64,000 bases of DNA from Pseudomonas sp. 8AS (GCF_902506505.1 NZ_LR733406.1:2814228-2878227); one strand, 5' to 3'; shown: positions 40,901-51,316, counted from the first letter of the stretch. Notes: a model not told the origin generated them from the sequence alone. Program-made: numbers and translations.

Positions 40901-42775
40901 ATGCGAATCCTGCGCCGCGCCCTGTACCTGATCGTGCTGCTGGCCCTGAGCGCCGGCGCGGTGCTGCTCTACTACATCGCCAACCCTAATCTGCCGCCGT
41001 TCGCCAAGCCCAGCCAGGTGCACTACCTCGGCCAGTGGGACGAGCAGGCGCGCCAGACCTACTACTACACACCCCAGGGCACCCAGGTCAAAGGCCTGCG
41101 CTACGACTGGTTCACCGCCCTGGAGCTGCCCTTCTCCAGCGACAAGTTCGCCGCCCCGGACTACCTGGCGCGCTTCGGTTTCCTCACCGACCCGCAGCAG
41201 CAGGCCAGCGCGCGCAACCCGGGCAACCTGCCGGTCGGCTTCGCCCGCCACCAGGACGTGGAAAGCGGCGCGCAGTTCCTCGATATCACCTGCGCCGCCT
41301 GCCACACCGGCGAGCTGCGCTACCGTGGCCAGGCCATCCGCATCGACGGCGGCGCCGCCCTGCACTCCCTGGCCTCCACCGTGCCCACGCTCAAGGGCGG
41401 CAGCTTTGGCCAGGCCCTGGGCATGAGCATGGCGTTTACCTACTACAACCCGATCAAGTTCCGCCGTTTCGCCAAGACGGTACTGGGTGACAACTACGAG
41501 CAGGGCAAAGAACAGCTGCGCGCGGACTTCAAGGGCGTGCTCGACCGCCTGCTCGGCACCGCGATGAACGACTGGCACCGCGGCCTCTACCCCACCGAAG
41601 AAGGCTTCGGCCGTACCGACGCCTTCGGCCGCATCGCCAACAGCGTGTTCGGCGACGCCATCGACGTGAGCAACTACCGGGTGGCCAACGCCCCGGTCAG
41701 CTACCCCCAGGTGTGGGACATCTGGAAGTTCGACTGGGTGCAGTGGAACGGCTCGGCCATGCAACCGATGGCGCGCAATATCGGCGAGGCCCTCGGCGTC
41801 GGCGCCACCCTGCACCTGTTCGACGAGAATGGCGGCCCGCTCACCGCCGAGCAGCGCTATCCATCCAGCGTGCGCCTGCGCGACCTCCACACCCTGGAAG
41901 AAACCCTCAAGCAGCTCAAGCCGCCGACCTGGCCGCAGGCGGTGCTGGGCAAAGTCGATCTCGAACTGGCCAGCCAGGGCCGCGCCCTGTTCAGCGAGAA
42001 CTGCGCCTACTGCCATGCCCCCGATCCCAAGCCGCGCGACGAGCGCCTGGCCGCCGCCCGCGACCCTGAGTGGCGCATGCGCATCGTGCCGACGCGGATC
42101 ATCGGCACCGACCCGACCACCGCCGACAACATCGCCGACCACCGCTTCGACATCCGCAAGCTGGGCTGGAACAAGAGTGAGCTGGGCAAGCTGGACGTCA
42201 AGCTGTTCGGCACCAGCCTGGACGAGGTCGACTTCGCCAGCATCTCCAGCGCCAAGGGCCTGGCCTATGTCACCGCCTACGTGGAAGACCGGGCCTACCA
42301 GGACGCCGGCATCCAGCCGCGCGAGCGCTGGCGCATGGACGGCTACGGCCTGGCCATCGGCGTGCAGGAAAAGCGCGGCTACAAGGCGCGCCCGCTGCAC
42401 GGCATCTGGGCCACCCCACCCTTCCTGCACAACGGCTCGGTGCCCAACCTGTTCCAGTTGCTGTCGCCGGTTCCCGAGCGCGACAAGCAGTTCTGGGTCG
42501 GCAGCTTCGAATACGACCCCAAGCGCGCCGGCTTCCTCACCGAGCCGTTCGAGGGCGGTTTCCTGTTCGATACCACGGTCACCGGCAACGGCAACCGCGG
42601 CCACGAGTTCCGCGACGGCTGCCGGGTCGACGGGGTGATCGGCCGCGCCCTGGCGCCCGAGGAACGCTGGGCGCTGATCGAGTACCTCAAGGTGATGGGT
42701 GACGCGCCGCTGGAAAGCCAGCTGCAACCCGTCGAAGCCAAGGCCTGGACGCCCGGCCCCAACTGCCAGCTCTGA
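40901..42775 (+). CDS. Di-heme cytochrome c peroxidase/RoxA-like oxygenase family protein
   Basis: 624 residues. An N-terminal signal/anchor (~8-27) exports it. Two c-type heme sites: CAACH (131-135) and CAYCH (368-372). The C-terminal section with GYKARPLHGIWATPPFLHNGSVPNLFQLL is typical of the RoxA/di-heme oxygenase branch rather than true CcpA. Relatives include rubber oxygenase RoxA and, in P. aeruginosa, the oleic-acid 10S-dioxygenase and diol synthase. Either a periplasmic lipid oxygenase or a peroxidase is possible. A catalase-fold gene follows 13 bp downstream, suggesting a two-step oxidation. Confidence 0.82.
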   Translation: MRILRRALYLIVLLALSAGAVLLYYIANPNLPPFAKPSQVHYLGQWDEQARQTYYYTPQGTQVKGLRYDWFTALELPFSSDKFAAPDYLARFGFLTDPQQQASARNPGNLPVGFARHQDVESGAQFLDITCAACHTGELRYRGQAIRIDGGAALHSLASTVPTLKGGSFGQALGMSMAFTYYNPIKFRRFAKTVLGDNYEQGKEQLRADFKGVLDRLLGTAMNDWHRGLYPTEEGFGRTDAFGRIANSVFGDAIDVSNYRVANAPVSYPQVWDIWKFDWVQWNGSAMQPMARNIGEALGVGATLHLFDENGGPLTAEQRYPSSVRLRDLHTLEETLKQLKPPTWPQAVLGKVDLELASQGRALFSENCAYCHAPDPKPRDERLAAARDPEWRMRIVPTRIIGTDPTTADNIADHRFDIRKLGWNKSELGKLDVKLFGTSLDEVDFASISSAKGLAYVTAYVEDRAYQDAGIQPRERWRMDGYGLAIGVQEKRGYKARPLHGIWATPPFLHNGSVPNLFQLLSPVPERDKQFWVGSFEYDPKRAGFLTEPFEGGFLFDTTVTGNGNRGHEFRDGCRVDGVIGRALAPEERWALIEYLKVMGDAPLESQLQPVEAKAWTPGPNCQL

Positions 42776-42788
42776 CAAGGAAGAAGCC

Positions 42789-43934
42789 ATGCTCAAACGA
42801 TTCTGGCTGTGGCTGGGCGGCCTGCTCGGCAAACTGTTCCTGCTGCTGGCGGCCGTCGGCCTGCTCGGCTGGGGCATCGGCACGGCGTACTACGCCTGGA
42901 AGTTCTCCGGCCCGGTATCGGCCGAGGAACAGGTTCCGGCCAACGAAGCGGCCCTGACCCAGGGTATCATCGAGGACGCCATCCGCATCGTCGAGCAGCA
43001 CCGCGACAACACCCGGGTGCTGCGCGACGCCCATGCCAAGGCCCACGGCTGCGTCAAGGCGCAGTTCCGCGTGCTGCCCGAGCTGGACCCGGCCCTGCGC
43101 CACGGCGTGCTCAGTGAGCCGGGCAAGACCTGGCAGGCCTGGATGCGCCTGTCCAACGGCAACGCCTACCCACAGTTCGACAGCGTCCGCGACGCCCGCG
43201 GCATGGGCCTCAAGCTGCTCGACGTACCCGGCGACAAGCTGCTCAGCAGCCCGGCCACGGCCGCCAACCAGGACTTCGTGATGTTCAACCATCCGCTGTT
43301 CTTCGTCCGCGACGTGGCCGAGTACCAGCAGAACTTCGCCGCCCAGGCCAGCGGCCAGAAGGTACTGGCCTTCTTCCCAGGCTGGGACCCGCGCAGCTGG
43401 GAGATCCGCCACCTGATCATCGCCCTGCAGACCCTGGCGCCGGCGCCGGACAGCCCGGTGGCCACCACCTACAGCTCGGTCGCACCGTTCAAGCTCGGCC
43501 CGCACAACATCAAGTACCGGGTCATCCCCGACCCGGCCAGCTGCCCGCCCTACCAGCTGCCGGAGCAGAACAGCGCGCTGCCCAACTTCCTGCGCAACGC
43601 CCTGTACCAGCAGCTGTCGCTGGACCGGGTGCCGGCCTGCTTCGCCCTGCAGGTGCAGCGGCAGAATCCCGAGTACTACATGCCCATTGAGGACACCAGC
43701 GTGGAGTGGAGCGAGGACATCGCCCCGTTCGAGACGGTGGCGACGATCAAGGTGCCGGCCCAGGACTTCGATAGCCGCGAGCAGAACCTGTTCTGCGACA
43801 ACCTGTCGTTCAACCCCTGGCACGCCCTGCCCGCACACCGCCCCATCGGCGGCATCAACCGCCTGCGCAAGGCGGTGTACGAGGCGGTCAGCGTATACCG
43901 GCAGCAGCGCAACGACGCGCCGCAGGCGCACTGA
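42789..43934 (+). CDS. Catalase-family heme protein (non-classical, membrane-anchored)
   Basis: 381 residues. N-terminal membrane anchor (~9-34) then a shortened catalase-like core: TWQAWMRLSNGNAYPQF, DARGMGLKLLDVPGD, NQDFVMFNHPLFFVRD and a C-terminal VSVYRQQR. It is about 100 residues shorter than true catalases, and the usual strong catalase motifs are only partly present. This subfamily includes lipid-hydroperoxide-converting enzymes. AAGGAAGAAG precedes the ATG at 42789; the upstream in-frame start at 42699 lies in the di-heme gene. Its pairing with the di-heme gene suggests it consumes that enzyme's product. Confidence 0.8.
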   Translation: MLKRFWLWLGGLLGKLFLLLAAVGLLGWGIGTAYYAWKFSGPVSAEEQVPANEAALTQGIIEDAIRIVEQHRDNTRVLRDAHAKAHGCVKAQFRVLPELDPALRHGVLSEPGKTWQAWMRLSNGNAYPQFDSVRDARGMGLKLLDVPGDKLLSSPATAANQDFVMFNHPLFFVRDVAEYQQNFAAQASGQKVLAFFPGWDPRSWEIRHLIIALQTLAPAPDSPVATTYSSVAPFKLGPHNIKYRVIPDPASCPPYQLPEQNSALPNFLRNALYQQLSLDRVPACFALQVQRQNPEYYMPIEDTSVEWSEDIAPFETVATIKVPAQDFDSREQNLFCDNLSFNPWHALPAHRPIGGINRLRKAVYEAVSVYRQQRNDAPQAH

Positions 43935-43937
43935 AAC

Positions 43938-43965
43938 AGCAAGGCCGCCCGCGGGCGGCCTTGCT
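43938..43965. terminator. Bidirectional hairpin terminator, catalase-like gene / mtnC
   Basis: 11-bp stem GCAAGGCCGCC (43939-43949) / GGCGGCCTTGC (43954-43964), loop CGCG, between two convergent genes. T tracts are short (TCGTCTG on plus, GTTTC on minus). Confidence 0.7.
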
Positions 43966-43995
43966 CGTCTGTACAGGCTTGATCCGCTTCCGGGC

Positions 43996-44679
43996 TCAGA
44001 CCCGAGCCAGATCGATCACCGCGAAACTGGCCACCGTTTCGTGGCCCGGCAGGGTACCGCCCTCGCGGGCCAGGCCGATGGTCTGCAGGCCGGCCTGCTG
44101 GGCGGCGTCCAGTTCCTCAACGATATCGGAGAGGAACAGGATCTCGTCTGCCGGTAGGCCAATGCTTTCGGCGATGCATCGGTAGGAATCCACCTCGCGC
44201 TTGGGCCCGCTGGTGGTATCGAAATAGCCGCTGAACAAGGGCGTCAGGTCGCCGGCTTCGGAGCAGCCGAAAATCAGCTGCTGCGCCTGGATCGAGCCGG
44301 ACGAGTAGACGTACAGCCCGTAGCCCTCGGCCTTCCAGCGCTTGAGTGCTTCCACCGCATCCGGGTAGACATGCCCCTTGAGCTGGCCGGCCTGGTAGCC
44401 CTCGGCCCAGATCATCCCCTGCAGCGCCTTGAGCGGCGTGGCCTTGCGGTCCTCGGCGATCCAACCGAGGAGGATCTCGATGACCCGGATCAGGTCGGCA
44501 TCGGCCTCGCCGCTTTGCGCCCGCACCGCGTCCAGCTGCTCGATCAACAGCGGCTCGTCGGCATGCTTGAGCACGAAGTCCGGCAGATGCCGGGCGGCAT
44601 AGGGGAACAGCACGTCGAAGACGAAGCTCACCGAACTGGTGGTGCCTTCGATATCGGTGAGGATGGCTTTGATCGGCAT
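43996..44679 (-). CDS. mtnC: Enolase-phosphatase E1 (methionine salvage)
   Basis: 227-residue HAD-family enzyme converting 2,3-diketo-5-methylthiopentyl-1-phosphate to acireductone. HAD motif [16 protein letters not shown]; motif [17 protein letters not shown]; then [15 protein letters not shown]-type IDE ([18 protein letters not shown]). It starts 4 bp after mtnD, in an mtnB-mtnD-mtnC run. Confidence 0.95.
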   Translation of the reverse strand: MPIKAILTDIEGTTSSVSFVFDVLFPYAARHLPDFVLKHADEPLLIEQLDAVRAQSGEADADLIRVIEILLGWIAEDRKATPLKALQGMIWAEGYQAGQLKGHVYPDAVEALKRWKAEGYGLYVYSSGSIQAQQLIFGCSEAGDLTPLFSGYFDTTSGPKREVDSYRCIAESIGLPADEILFLSDIVEELDAAQQAGLQTIGLAREGGTLPGHETVASFAVIDLARV

Positions 44680-44683
44680 GGCG

Positions 44684-45229
44684 TCAGTCTTCCAGGCGCG
44701 GGAAACGGCTGGCGATCTGGTCGCCGGTGAAAGTGGCCACCCAGCCCTCGGGGTTGTTGAACAGGCGGATCGCCACGAAGTGCGGGAACTCGCCCATGTC
44801 GAACCAGTGGCGGGTGCCGGCGGGCACCGAGATCAGGTCGCCCTTCTCGCACAGCACGGCATACACGTAATCGTCGATATGCAGGCAGAACAGGCCGCGG
44901 CCGGCGACGAAGAAGCGCACCTCGTCCTCGCCATGGCGGTGCTCGTCAAGGAACTTGGCGCGCAGCTCGTCCTTCTGCGGGTGGTCCTTGTTCAGGCTGA
45001 CCACATCCACGGTGACATAGCCTTGCTCGGCCATCAGCTGGTCGATCTGCGGTCGGTAGGCGGCGATCACCTCGTCCTGGCCTGCACCCGGCTGGAGCGG
45101 CGCGCCGGCCTGCCAGCGCTCGAAGCGCACACCGACCGCGGCCAGGGTACTGGCGATATCCTCGGCATGGGTCAGTAGCTTGTTCGGCAGGTCCGGGCTG
45201 GACTGGTGGTAGACGGTCAGGCTGCTCAT
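44684..45229 (-). CDS. mtnD: Acireductone dioxygenase
   Basis: 181-residue cupin metalloenzyme (Fe or Ni) of methionine salvage. Metal-binding motif [13 protein letters not shown] (His, His, Glu) and later HWFDMG. The start at 45229 (MSSLTVYHQ). It lies 47 bp downstream of mtnB on the minus strand. Confidence 0.95.
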   Translation of the reverse strand: MSSLTVYHQSSPDLPNKLLTHAEDIASTLAAVGVRFERWQAGAPLQPGAGQDEVIAAYRPQIDQLMAEQGYVTVDVVSLNKDHPQKDELRAKFLDEHRHGEDEVRFFVAGRGLFCLHIDDYVYAVLCEKGDLISVPAGTRHWFDMGEFPHFVAIRLFNNPEGWVATFTGDQIASRFPRLED

Positions 45230-45276
45230 GGTCGATCTCCGGCCCCGTCGGGCTCTCATGTTGCGTGGGATGCGCC

Positions 45277-45888
45277 TCAGCGTTGCAGGGCGCGCACCTT
45301 CAGCTCGCACTCGAAGAGGAACTCGAAGGCTTCGATCTGACGCAGGGCGTCGCTCATCTGCGCGCCCCAGGTATACAGGCCGTGGCCGCGGATCAGGTAG
45401 CCGACGCAGTCCGGATGCGCGTCCAGCCAGGGCTGGATGCGCGCGGCCAGGCGGGCGATGTCCTGGTCGTTGTCGAAGATCGGCACCTCGACCTGGCATT
45501 CGTGGGTGCTGATGCCGGCGAAGGCCTTCTGCAGCTCGTAGTCGGCGAACACCAGCGAATCGCTCAGGGCCAGGCGCGAGAGCACCGTGGCGTTGACCGA
45601 ATGGGTGTGCAGCACCGCGCCGATCCCGGCCTGCCAGCGATACAGTTGGCTGTGCAGCAGGGTCTCGGCCGAGGGCTTCTTGCCCGGTTCCAGGCTGTTG
45701 CCGTCCAGGTCGGTGGCCAGCACGTCGTCCAGCCCCAGCTGGCCCTTGTGCTTGCCGGAGACGGTGAGCAGCGCCTGATCGGCGCTCAGACGCACCGAAT
45801 AGTTGCTGCTGGTGGCCGGCGACCAGCCACGGCCGTAGAGAAATTGCCCGGCTTCGACGATCTGCCGGGCCAGTTGTTCGCGGTTCAT
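45277..45888 (-). CDS. mtnB: Methylthioribulose-1-phosphate dehydratase
   Basis: 203-residue class-II aldolase-fold enzyme. Zn and active-site motifs: SSNYSVRLS, GKHKGQLGLDDVL, HTHSVNATVLSRL and RGHGLYTWG. Its start overlaps the MFS stop (ATGA). Step before mtnC in methionine salvage. Confidence 0.94.
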   Translation of the reverse strand: MNREQLARQIVEAGQFLYGRGWSPATSSNYSVRLSADQALLTVSGKHKGQLGLDDVLATDLDGNSLEPGKKPSAETLLHSQLYRWQAGIGAVLHTHSVNATVLSRLALSDSLVFADYELQKAFAGISTHECQVEVPIFDNDQDIARLAARIQPWLDAHPDCVGYLIRGHGLYTWGAQMSDALRQIEAFEFLFECELKVRALQR

Positions 45889-47039
45889 GGCCGCTCCTCC
45901 TGTACGTGGGTGGCCATGATAACGGCTGCGGCGAGCGCCGCCAGACTGGCCAGGGCGAAAGTCCAGCCGGGGCCCAGGGCCTTCCAGCTGTAACCGGCAT
46001 ACAACGCCCCCAGCGCGCCGCCGACCCCGGCCAGGGCGGCATACAGCGCCTGGCCCTGGCCCTGCTGGCGGGCGCCGAAGCTGCGCTGGACGAAATGGAT
46101 GGCGGCGGCGTGGAAGCTGCCGAAAGTGGCCGCATGCAGCAGCTGGGCGAACAGCAGCACGGCCAGGCTGTCGGCCAGGTAGCCGAGCAGCAGCCAGCGC
46201 CCGGCGGCGATCAGGAAGCTGGCCAGCAGCACCTGGCGCAGGCTGAAGCGCTGCAGCAGGCGGGCCATGAACATGAACAGCAGCACCTCGGCGATCACCC
46301 CCAGGGCCCACAGCACGCCGATTACCCCGCGCGAATAGCCCAGTGCTTCCAGGTGGATGCTGAGAAAGGTGTAGTACGGCCCGTGGGACAGCTGCATCAG
46401 CCCCACGCACAGGTAGAAGGCCAGCACGCCGGGCTGGCGCAACTGGAACAGGAAGCCCGCCCCGGGCGCTACCGCGCTGGCGACATGGGGCGTGGCATCC
46501 GGCACCCAGAAGCTGCTCAGAGCAATCGCGCCGATGATCAACAGCAGCGCCCAGGGATAGGCATCCAGGCTGAACAGATCGAACAGCTTGCCCAAGGCGA
46601 CCACGGCGAGGATGAAGCCGATCGAGCCCCACAGGCGGATCTGCGTGTAGCGCGCCGCCTGCTCGCGCAGGTGAGCCAGGGTGATCACCTCGAACTGCGG
46701 CAGCACCGCATGCCAGAAGAAGGCATGCAGGGCCATCACCAGGGCCAGCCAGGCGTAGCTCTGGCTGACGAAGATCAGGCTCAGGCTGAACAGGGTGCAC
46801 AGCGCGCCGAGGCGCACGATCAGCAGGCGTCGGCCCGTGTGGTCGCCCAGCCAGCCCCACAGGTTGGGCGCCACGCAGCGCATCAGCATGGGAATCGCCA
46901 CCAGCTCGCCGATGCGCGCCGGGGAGAAGCCCAGGTGGGCGAAGTACAGGCCGAGGAACGGCGCCGTGGCGCCGAGCAGGGCGAAGTAGAACAGGTAGAA
47001 GCCGGACAGGCGCCAGTACGGCAGCGCGGCTGTCGTCAC
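45885..47039 (-). CDS. MFS transporter (12 TM, HcaT-like)
   Basis: 384 residues, about twelve membrane segments; MFS loop [20 protein letters not shown] between TM2 and TM3. It resembles the 3-phenylpropionate/nucleoside-type LacY-like subgroup, but the substrate is unknown. The start is a GTG at 47039 that overlaps the aroC stop (GTGA); the protein then begins (M)[16 protein letters not shown]. It sits between aroC and mtnB, as I recall from P. aeruginosa, so a link to methylthioribose or to aromatic compounds is open. Confidence 0.86.
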   Translation of the reverse strand: MTTAALPYWRLSGFYLFYFALLGATAPFLGLYFAHLGFSPARIGELVAIPMLMRCVAPNLWGWLGDHTGRRLLIVRLGALCTLFSLSLIFVSQSYAWLALVMALHAFFWHAVLPQFEVITLAHLREQAARYTQIRLWGSIGFILAVVALGKLFDLFSLDAYPWALLLIIGAIALSSFWVPDATPHVASAVAPGAGFLFQLRQPGVLAFYLCVGLMQLSHGPYYTFLSIHLEALGYSRGVIGVLWALGVIAEVLLFMFMARLLQRFSLRQVLLASFLIAAGRWLLLGYLADSLAVLLFAQLLHAATFGSFHAAAIHFVQRSFGARQQGQGQALYAALAGVGGALGALYAGYSWKALGPGWTFALASLAALAAAVIMATHVQEERP

Positions 47040-48127
47040 AGCTGGCCGAGTACCGGCGTGCCGACGCTGACCCCGGCGTTCTGCGCGCGGTGGCGCAGCA
47101 GGTGGTCGAGCAGGACGATGGCCATCATCGCCTCGGCGATCGGCGTGGCGCGGATGCCCACGCAGGGGTCGTGGCGGCCCTTGGTGATCACTTCCACCGG
47201 GTTGCCATCGACGTCGATGGAGCGGCCCGGGGTGGTGATGCTGGAGGTCGGCTTGAGGGCAAGGTGGGCGACGATCGGCTGGCCGCTGGAGATGCCGCCG
47301 AGGATGCCGCCGGCGTTGTTGGACAGGAAGCCTTCCGGGGTCAGCTCGTCGCGGTGCTCGGTGCCGCGCTGGGCCACCGCGGCGAAGCCGGCGCCGATCT
47401 CCACGCCCTTGACCGCGTTGATGCTCATCAGCGCGTGGGCCAGCTCGGCGTCCAGGCGGTCGAAGATCGGCTCGCCGAGGCCCGGCATCACCCCTTCGGC
47501 GACCACGGTGATCTTCGCCCCGACCGAATCCTGGTCGCGGCGCAGCTGGTCCATATAGGCCTCCAGTTCCGGGACCTTGTCCGGGTCGGGGCTGAAGAAG
47601 GCGTTCTGCTCGACGCTGTCCCAGGTCTTGAACGGGATCTCGATCGGCCCGAGCTGGCTCATATAGCCGCGAATGACGATGCCTTGAGCGGCCAGCACCT
47701 TCTTGGCGATGGCGCCGGCGGCAACCCGCATGGCGGTTTCGCGCGCCGAGCTGCGGCCACCGCCACGGTAGTCGCGGATGCCGTACTTGTGGTGATAGGT
47801 GTAGTCGGCGTGGGCCGGGCGGAACAGATCCTTGATCGCCGAGTAGTCCTTGGACTTCTGGTCGGTGTTGCGGATCAGCAGGCCGATGGCGCAGCCGGTG
47901 GTCTTGCCCTCGAATACGCCGGCGAGGATCTCGACGATGTCGTCTTCCTGGCGCTGGGTAGTGTGGCGGCTGGTGCCGGGCTTGCGCCGGTCCAGGTCGC
48001 GCTGCAGGTCCTCCAGCGACAGCTCGATGCCCGGCGGGCAACCGTCGACGATGGCGACCAGCGCCGGACCATGGCTTTCGCCTGCGGTGGTGACGGTGAA
48101 CAGCTTGCCGTAGGTATTGCCGGACAT
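47036..48127 (-). CDS. aroC: Chorismate synthase
   Basis: 363-residue FMN-dependent enzyme making chorismate from EPSP. Signatures: [18 protein letters not shown] (residues ~17-34), [32 protein letters not shown] and [14 protein letters not shown]. The start at 48127 ([14 protein letters not shown]) is standard; the longer frame from 48283 is not supported. Stop TGA overlaps the GTG of the MFS gene. Confidence 0.95.
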   Translation of the reverse strand: MSGNTYGKLFTVTTAGESHGPALVAIVDGCPPGIELSLEDLQRDLDRRKPGTSRHTTQRQEDDIVEILAGVFEGKTTGCAIGLLIRNTDQKSKDYSAIKDLFRPAHADYTYHHKYGIRDYRGGGRSSARETAMRVAAGAIAKKVLAAQGIVIRGYMSQLGPIEIPFKTWDSVEQNAFFSPDPDKVPELEAYMDQLRRDQDSVGAKITVVAEGVMPGLGEPIFDRLDAELAHALMSINAVKGVEIGAGFAAVAQRGTEHRDELTPEGFLSNNAGGILGGISSGQPIVAHLALKPTSSITTPGRSIDVDGNPVEVITKGRHDPCVGIRATPIAEAMMAIVLLDHLLRHRAQNAGVSVGTPVLGQL

Positions 48128-48294
48128 GCAGAAAGCTCCGCGAGGGCCTGAACGAGGGGGCGCCAGTATACCCGCGGTGTCCGGCCAGTTCACCTGCGGA
48201 GCGCCGCTGGCAGACTGCCAGCCTCCAGAATTGCGCAAAACGGTCGATAATCCGGATGCCAGTGCGCCGCCAGCCTGGCCCAAGGACGCCCGAG

Positions 48295-49074
48295 ATGACC
48301 GATACCGACGCCCCTCAACCCGAAAACCAAGCCGCCGCCGCGCAACCGCACCCCTGGCAGGACCTGCCGGCGGAACAGTTTCGCCTGTTGCGCCTGGCCC
48401 CGCTGCCCACCGACCGGCACACCGGCGCCCGCCCGCTGCGCTTCGTCCAGCTCGGCCGCGTCGAACGCCACAGCCCGGAACAGAGCCTGCTGCGCCTGAG
48501 CATCGAGTTGCCCGGCCAGCGCGTGCGGCGCGAACAGAACGTGCTGGAGGTGTGGGCCGACCACCGCAGCCGCGAGGTGCGCTTCGGCACCGACCAGGGC
48601 CTGCAGATCGAACCGGCCAACCGCGGCATCGGCCGCTTCCTGGTCGCCCAGGGCGTACTCTGGGCCCGCCAGCGCTGGGCCAACTACCAGGTCGAGGGCG
48701 GCGCCCTGGCGCTCAAGGACATCCCGAGCGAAGAGGCCCGCCAGCGCCGCGACCACTTCCTGCGCGCCCAGGGCTTCGAGGTCGAGTACCAGGACCTGCT
48801 GCAGATGAAGGCCAGCTACGGGGCGCCAAGCGTCAGCGCCCTGCTCGGCGAGTGGAACAACGAACGCCTGCAGCCGGTGCAGATCATCGAGGCCGCCGCC
48901 ATGCTGCAGCAGGCCGACCAGAAGCTGCACGAGCAGGAAGTCGCGCTGCGCAAGCTGGAGCAGAAGAACAAGCTGCTCAGGCACGAGGACAGCAGCCTGC
49001 GCTTCACCATCATGTGCCTGGTGGCACTGGCCCTGTTCCAGGCCGGTCTGCTGATCTGGATCGCCACCCGCTGA
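48295..49074 (+). CDS. Conserved hypothetical, coiled-coil and C-terminal TM protein
   Basis: 259 residues. A globular Arg-rich region (~30-190) precedes a coiled coil (~195-235; [21 protein letters not shown]) and a C-terminal membrane anchor ([20 protein letters not shown]), so probably tail-anchored in the inner membrane. AAGGA precedes the ATG at 48295, preferred over 48256. Divergent from aroC and convergent with prmB, an arrangement I remember from P. aeruginosa; function unknown. Confidence 0.65.
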   Translation: MTDTDAPQPENQAAAAQPHPWQDLPAEQFRLLRLAPLPTDRHTGARPLRFVQLGRVERHSPEQSLLRLSIELPGQRVRREQNVLEVWADHRSREVRFGTDQGLQIEPANRGIGRFLVAQGVLWARQRWANYQVEGGALALKDIPSEEARQRRDHFLRAQGFEVEYQDLLQMKASYGAPSVSALLGEWNNERLQPVQIIEAAAMLQQADQKLHEQEVALRKLEQKNKLLRHEDSSLRFTIMCLVALALFQAGLLIWIATR

Positions 49075-49112
49075 TTGTGCGGTGATCTGCTGCGCGTCGG
49101 CCGGGCTGTGTT

Positions 49113-49171
49113 GAAAGCGGGCTCGGGCTGCTCATTTACACTCAGTAAACTCCGCGCCCTCGCCCGCTTTC
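49113..49171. repeat. Intergenic palindromic repeat between the coiled-coil gene and prmB
   Basis: Outer stem GAAAGCGGGC (49113-49122) / GCCCGCTTTC (49162-49171). Inner stem TTTAC (49135-49139) / GTAAA (49145-49149). The form (GAAAGCGGGC...CATTTAC...GTAAACTCC) is familiar as a dispersed pseudomonad repeat and could form a cruciform or terminate the convergent transcripts. Confidence 0.6.
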
Positions 49172-49217
49172 GCCTTGCCCGACTCTAGCTCGCTAGATCG
49201 ACAAACCTGAGCTCAGA

Positions 49218-50132
49218 TCAGCCCTTCAGCCGCGAGCGGAACAGCGCCTGGTGCTCGCGGCACTGCCTGGCCGCCAGCAGGAACACGCCATGGCCGCCCT
49301 GCTCGAACTCCAGCCAGGTGAAGTCGACTTCCGGGTACAGCGCCTCGACATGCACCTGGCTGTTGCCCACTTCAACGATCAGGATGCCCTGCTCGTTCAG
49401 GTGGTCGGCCGCTTCGGCCAGCATGCGCCGCACCAGGTCCAGGCCATCGTCGCCGCAGGCCAGGCCCAGCTCCGGTTCGTGCTGGTATTCGGCCGGCATG
49501 TCGGCGAAGTCCTCGGCATCCACATAGGGCGGGTTGGACACTATCAGGTCGAAACGCTGCCCCGGCAGACCGGCGAATCCGTCGCCCTGCACGGTGTACA
49601 CGCGCTCTTCCAGGGCATGCCGCTCGATGTTCTGGTTGGCCACTTCCAGGGCCTCGAAGGATAGGTCGGCCAGCACCACTTCGGCCTGCGGGAAGGCATA
49701 GGCGCAGGCGATGCCGATGCAGCCGGAGCCGGTGCACAGATCGAGGATGCGCGCCGGTTCGCCACTCAGCCAGGGCGCGAAGTGCTGGCCGATCAGCTCG
49801 GCGATCGGCGAGCGCGGCACCAGCACGCGCTCGTCGACGATGAAGGGCAAGCCGCAGAACCAGGCCTCGCCCAGCAGGTAGGCGGTCGGCACGCGCTCCT
49901 CGATGCGCCGCTTGAGCAGCGCCAGCAGGTGCTGCTGCTCATCATCCTCCAGGCGGCAGTCGAGGTAGCCGTCGGCGATTTCCCAGGGCAGGTGCAGGGC
50001 GCCGAGCACCAGCTGGCGGGCCTCGTCCCAGGCATTGTCGGTGCCGTGGCCGAAGAACAGCTGCTCGGCGTGGAAACGGCTGACAGCCCAGCGAATATGG
50101 TCGCGCAGGGTGCGCAGGCGGGATTGGGACAC
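49218..50132 (-). CDS. prmB: Ribosomal protein uL3 N5-glutamine methyltransferase
   Basis: 304-residue SAM-dependent methyltransferase of the HemK/PrmB family modifying a Gln of ribosomal protein L3. SAM motif [16 protein letters not shown]; catalytic NPPY in [13 protein letters not shown]-terminal helical substrate domain. The assignment as PrmB rather than PrmC comes from length and N-terminal type ([20 protein letters not shown]). Confidence 0.92.
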   Translation of the reverse strand: MSQSRLRTLRDHIRWAVSRFHAEQLFFGHGTDNAWDEARQLVLGALHLPWEIADGYLDCRLEDDEQQHLLALLKRRIEERVPTAYLLGEAWFCGLPFIVDERVLVPRSPIAELIGQHFAPWLSGEPARILDLCTGSGCIGIACAYAFPQAEVVLADLSFEALEVANQNIERHALEERVYTVQGDGFAGLPGQRFDLIVSNPPYVDAEDFADMPAEYQHEPELGLACGDDGLDLVRRMLAEAADHLNEQGILIVEVGNSQVHVEALYPEVDFTWLEFEQGGHGVFLLAARQCREHQALFRSRLKG

Positions 50133-50288
50133 GGGACAGACCTCCAGGACGGGTGCGCGATTCTAGCCGCAAGTGCGGCATTTTACCGGGCGGGCGCCCT
50201 TTGGCGCACAAGGAAAACCGCGCAGGAGGTTCACAGATGCGCCCGGCAGGCAGAGAATAGAGGCATCGCCGCATCAGGAGCCCGCGCC

Positions 50289-50882
50289 ATGTCCGATCCC
50301 AAGACCCTGTTCCAGCTGACTGGCCGTGGTTACGCCCCAGCCACCTTGAGCAAGGCGACCCTGCTGATCATCGACGCCCAGGAGGAATACCGCAGCGGCG
50401 TCCTGCAGCTGCCGGACGTCGACGCGACCTGCACCCAGATCGGCACCCTGCTGCACGCCGCGCGCCACCTCGGCACCCCGGTGGTGCATGTGCGCCACCT
50501 CGGCATTCCCGGCGGCCTGCTCGACCCGCAGGGCCCGCGCGGGCACTTCATCGCCGGCCTGGAACCGCAGCCCGGCGAGCTGGTGATCGAGAAGCGCCTG
50601 CCCAACGCCTTCGCCGGCACCGAGCTGCACGACGGCCTACAGCAACTCGGCCACCTCGACCTGATCGTCTGCGGCTTCATGACCCATTCGAGCATCAGCA
50701 CCACCGTGCGCGCCGCCAAGGACTACGGCTACCGCTGCACCCTGGTCGACAGCGCCTGCGCCACCCGCGACCTGCCCTATGCCGGCGAGCTGATCGACGC
50801 CCGCCAGCTGCACCGCATCGAGATGGCGGCCCTGGCCGACAACTACGCGATTGTCGTGCCGCAGGCCCAGGCACTGATTTAG
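50289..50882 (+). CDS. Isochorismatase-like protein lacking the catalytic cysteine
   Basis: 197-residue isochorismatase-fold protein. Asp and Lys of the usual triad are present: LLIIDAQEEY (~26-35) and VIEKRLPNAF. The Cys loop, normally GxxTxxCV, reads GFMTHSSIS, so the catalytic Cys is Ser135. It may act as a true isochorismatase-type hydrolase (Asp-based) rather than a cysteine hydrolase, or be inactive. The start at 50289 follows the gap after prmB; the longer frame from 49782 is a shadow of prmB. Confidence 0.82.
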   Translation: MSDPKTLFQLTGRGYAPATLSKATLLIIDAQEEYRSGVLQLPDVDATCTQIGTLLHAARHLGTPVVHVRHLGIPGGLLDPQGPRGHFIAGLEPQPGELVIEKRLPNAFAGTELHDGLQQLGHLDLIVCGFMTHSSISTTVRAAKDYGYRCTLVDSACATRDLPYAGELIDARQLHRIEMAALADNYAIVVPQAQALI

Positions 50883-50956
50883 GCCTCCCCGCCCAATGAC
50901 CGGAACCCTGGCGCCAGCCGCCGGTCATAGCGCCGATACCTGATGAGGAAGTCGGC

Positions 50957-51292
50957 ATGAAGCACTCCGCTGGATTTGATGCCCGCCGCCTGCGCCCTAG
51001 AGGCCCGGCGAGCTGGCGCTGGCGTTTTCTCGCGGCACTGGCCGCCCTGCTTGCCGGCCTCGGCGTGCTGCTGTTCCTCGCCGGCAGCGCCTCCCTGCTC
51101 GGCCGCCCGCCGGCGCTGGGGCCGTTGAACGACAGCCTCGGCGCGGCCATCAGCCTGCTGCTGCTCGGCCTGTTCCTGCTCTGGGGCGGGGTCGACGCCT
51201 GGCGTCGCTGCCGCCGGCGCCTGAGCCGCCGCACGGGCAACGCGCTGAGCCTGTCGCCGCGCCTGCTGAAAAAACGCGGCCGATCCCGGTAA
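50957..51292 (+). CDS. Small two-TM hypothetical protein
   Basis: 111 residues with two membrane segments (RFLAALAALLAGLGVLLFLAG; AISLLLLGLFLLWGGVDA) and basic ends. GAGGAAG precedes the ATG at 50957. Function unknown. Its stop is 24 bp before the MITE-like element at 51317. Confidence 0.6.
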   Translation: MKHSAGFDARRLRPRGPASWRWRFLAALAALLAGLGVLLFLAGSASLLGRPPALGPLNDSLGAAISLLLLGLFLLWGGVDAWRRCRRRLSRRTGNALSLSPRLLKKRGRSR

Positions 51293-51316
51293 ACTGCCCT
51301 CCTGAGTGGAGGCGCC

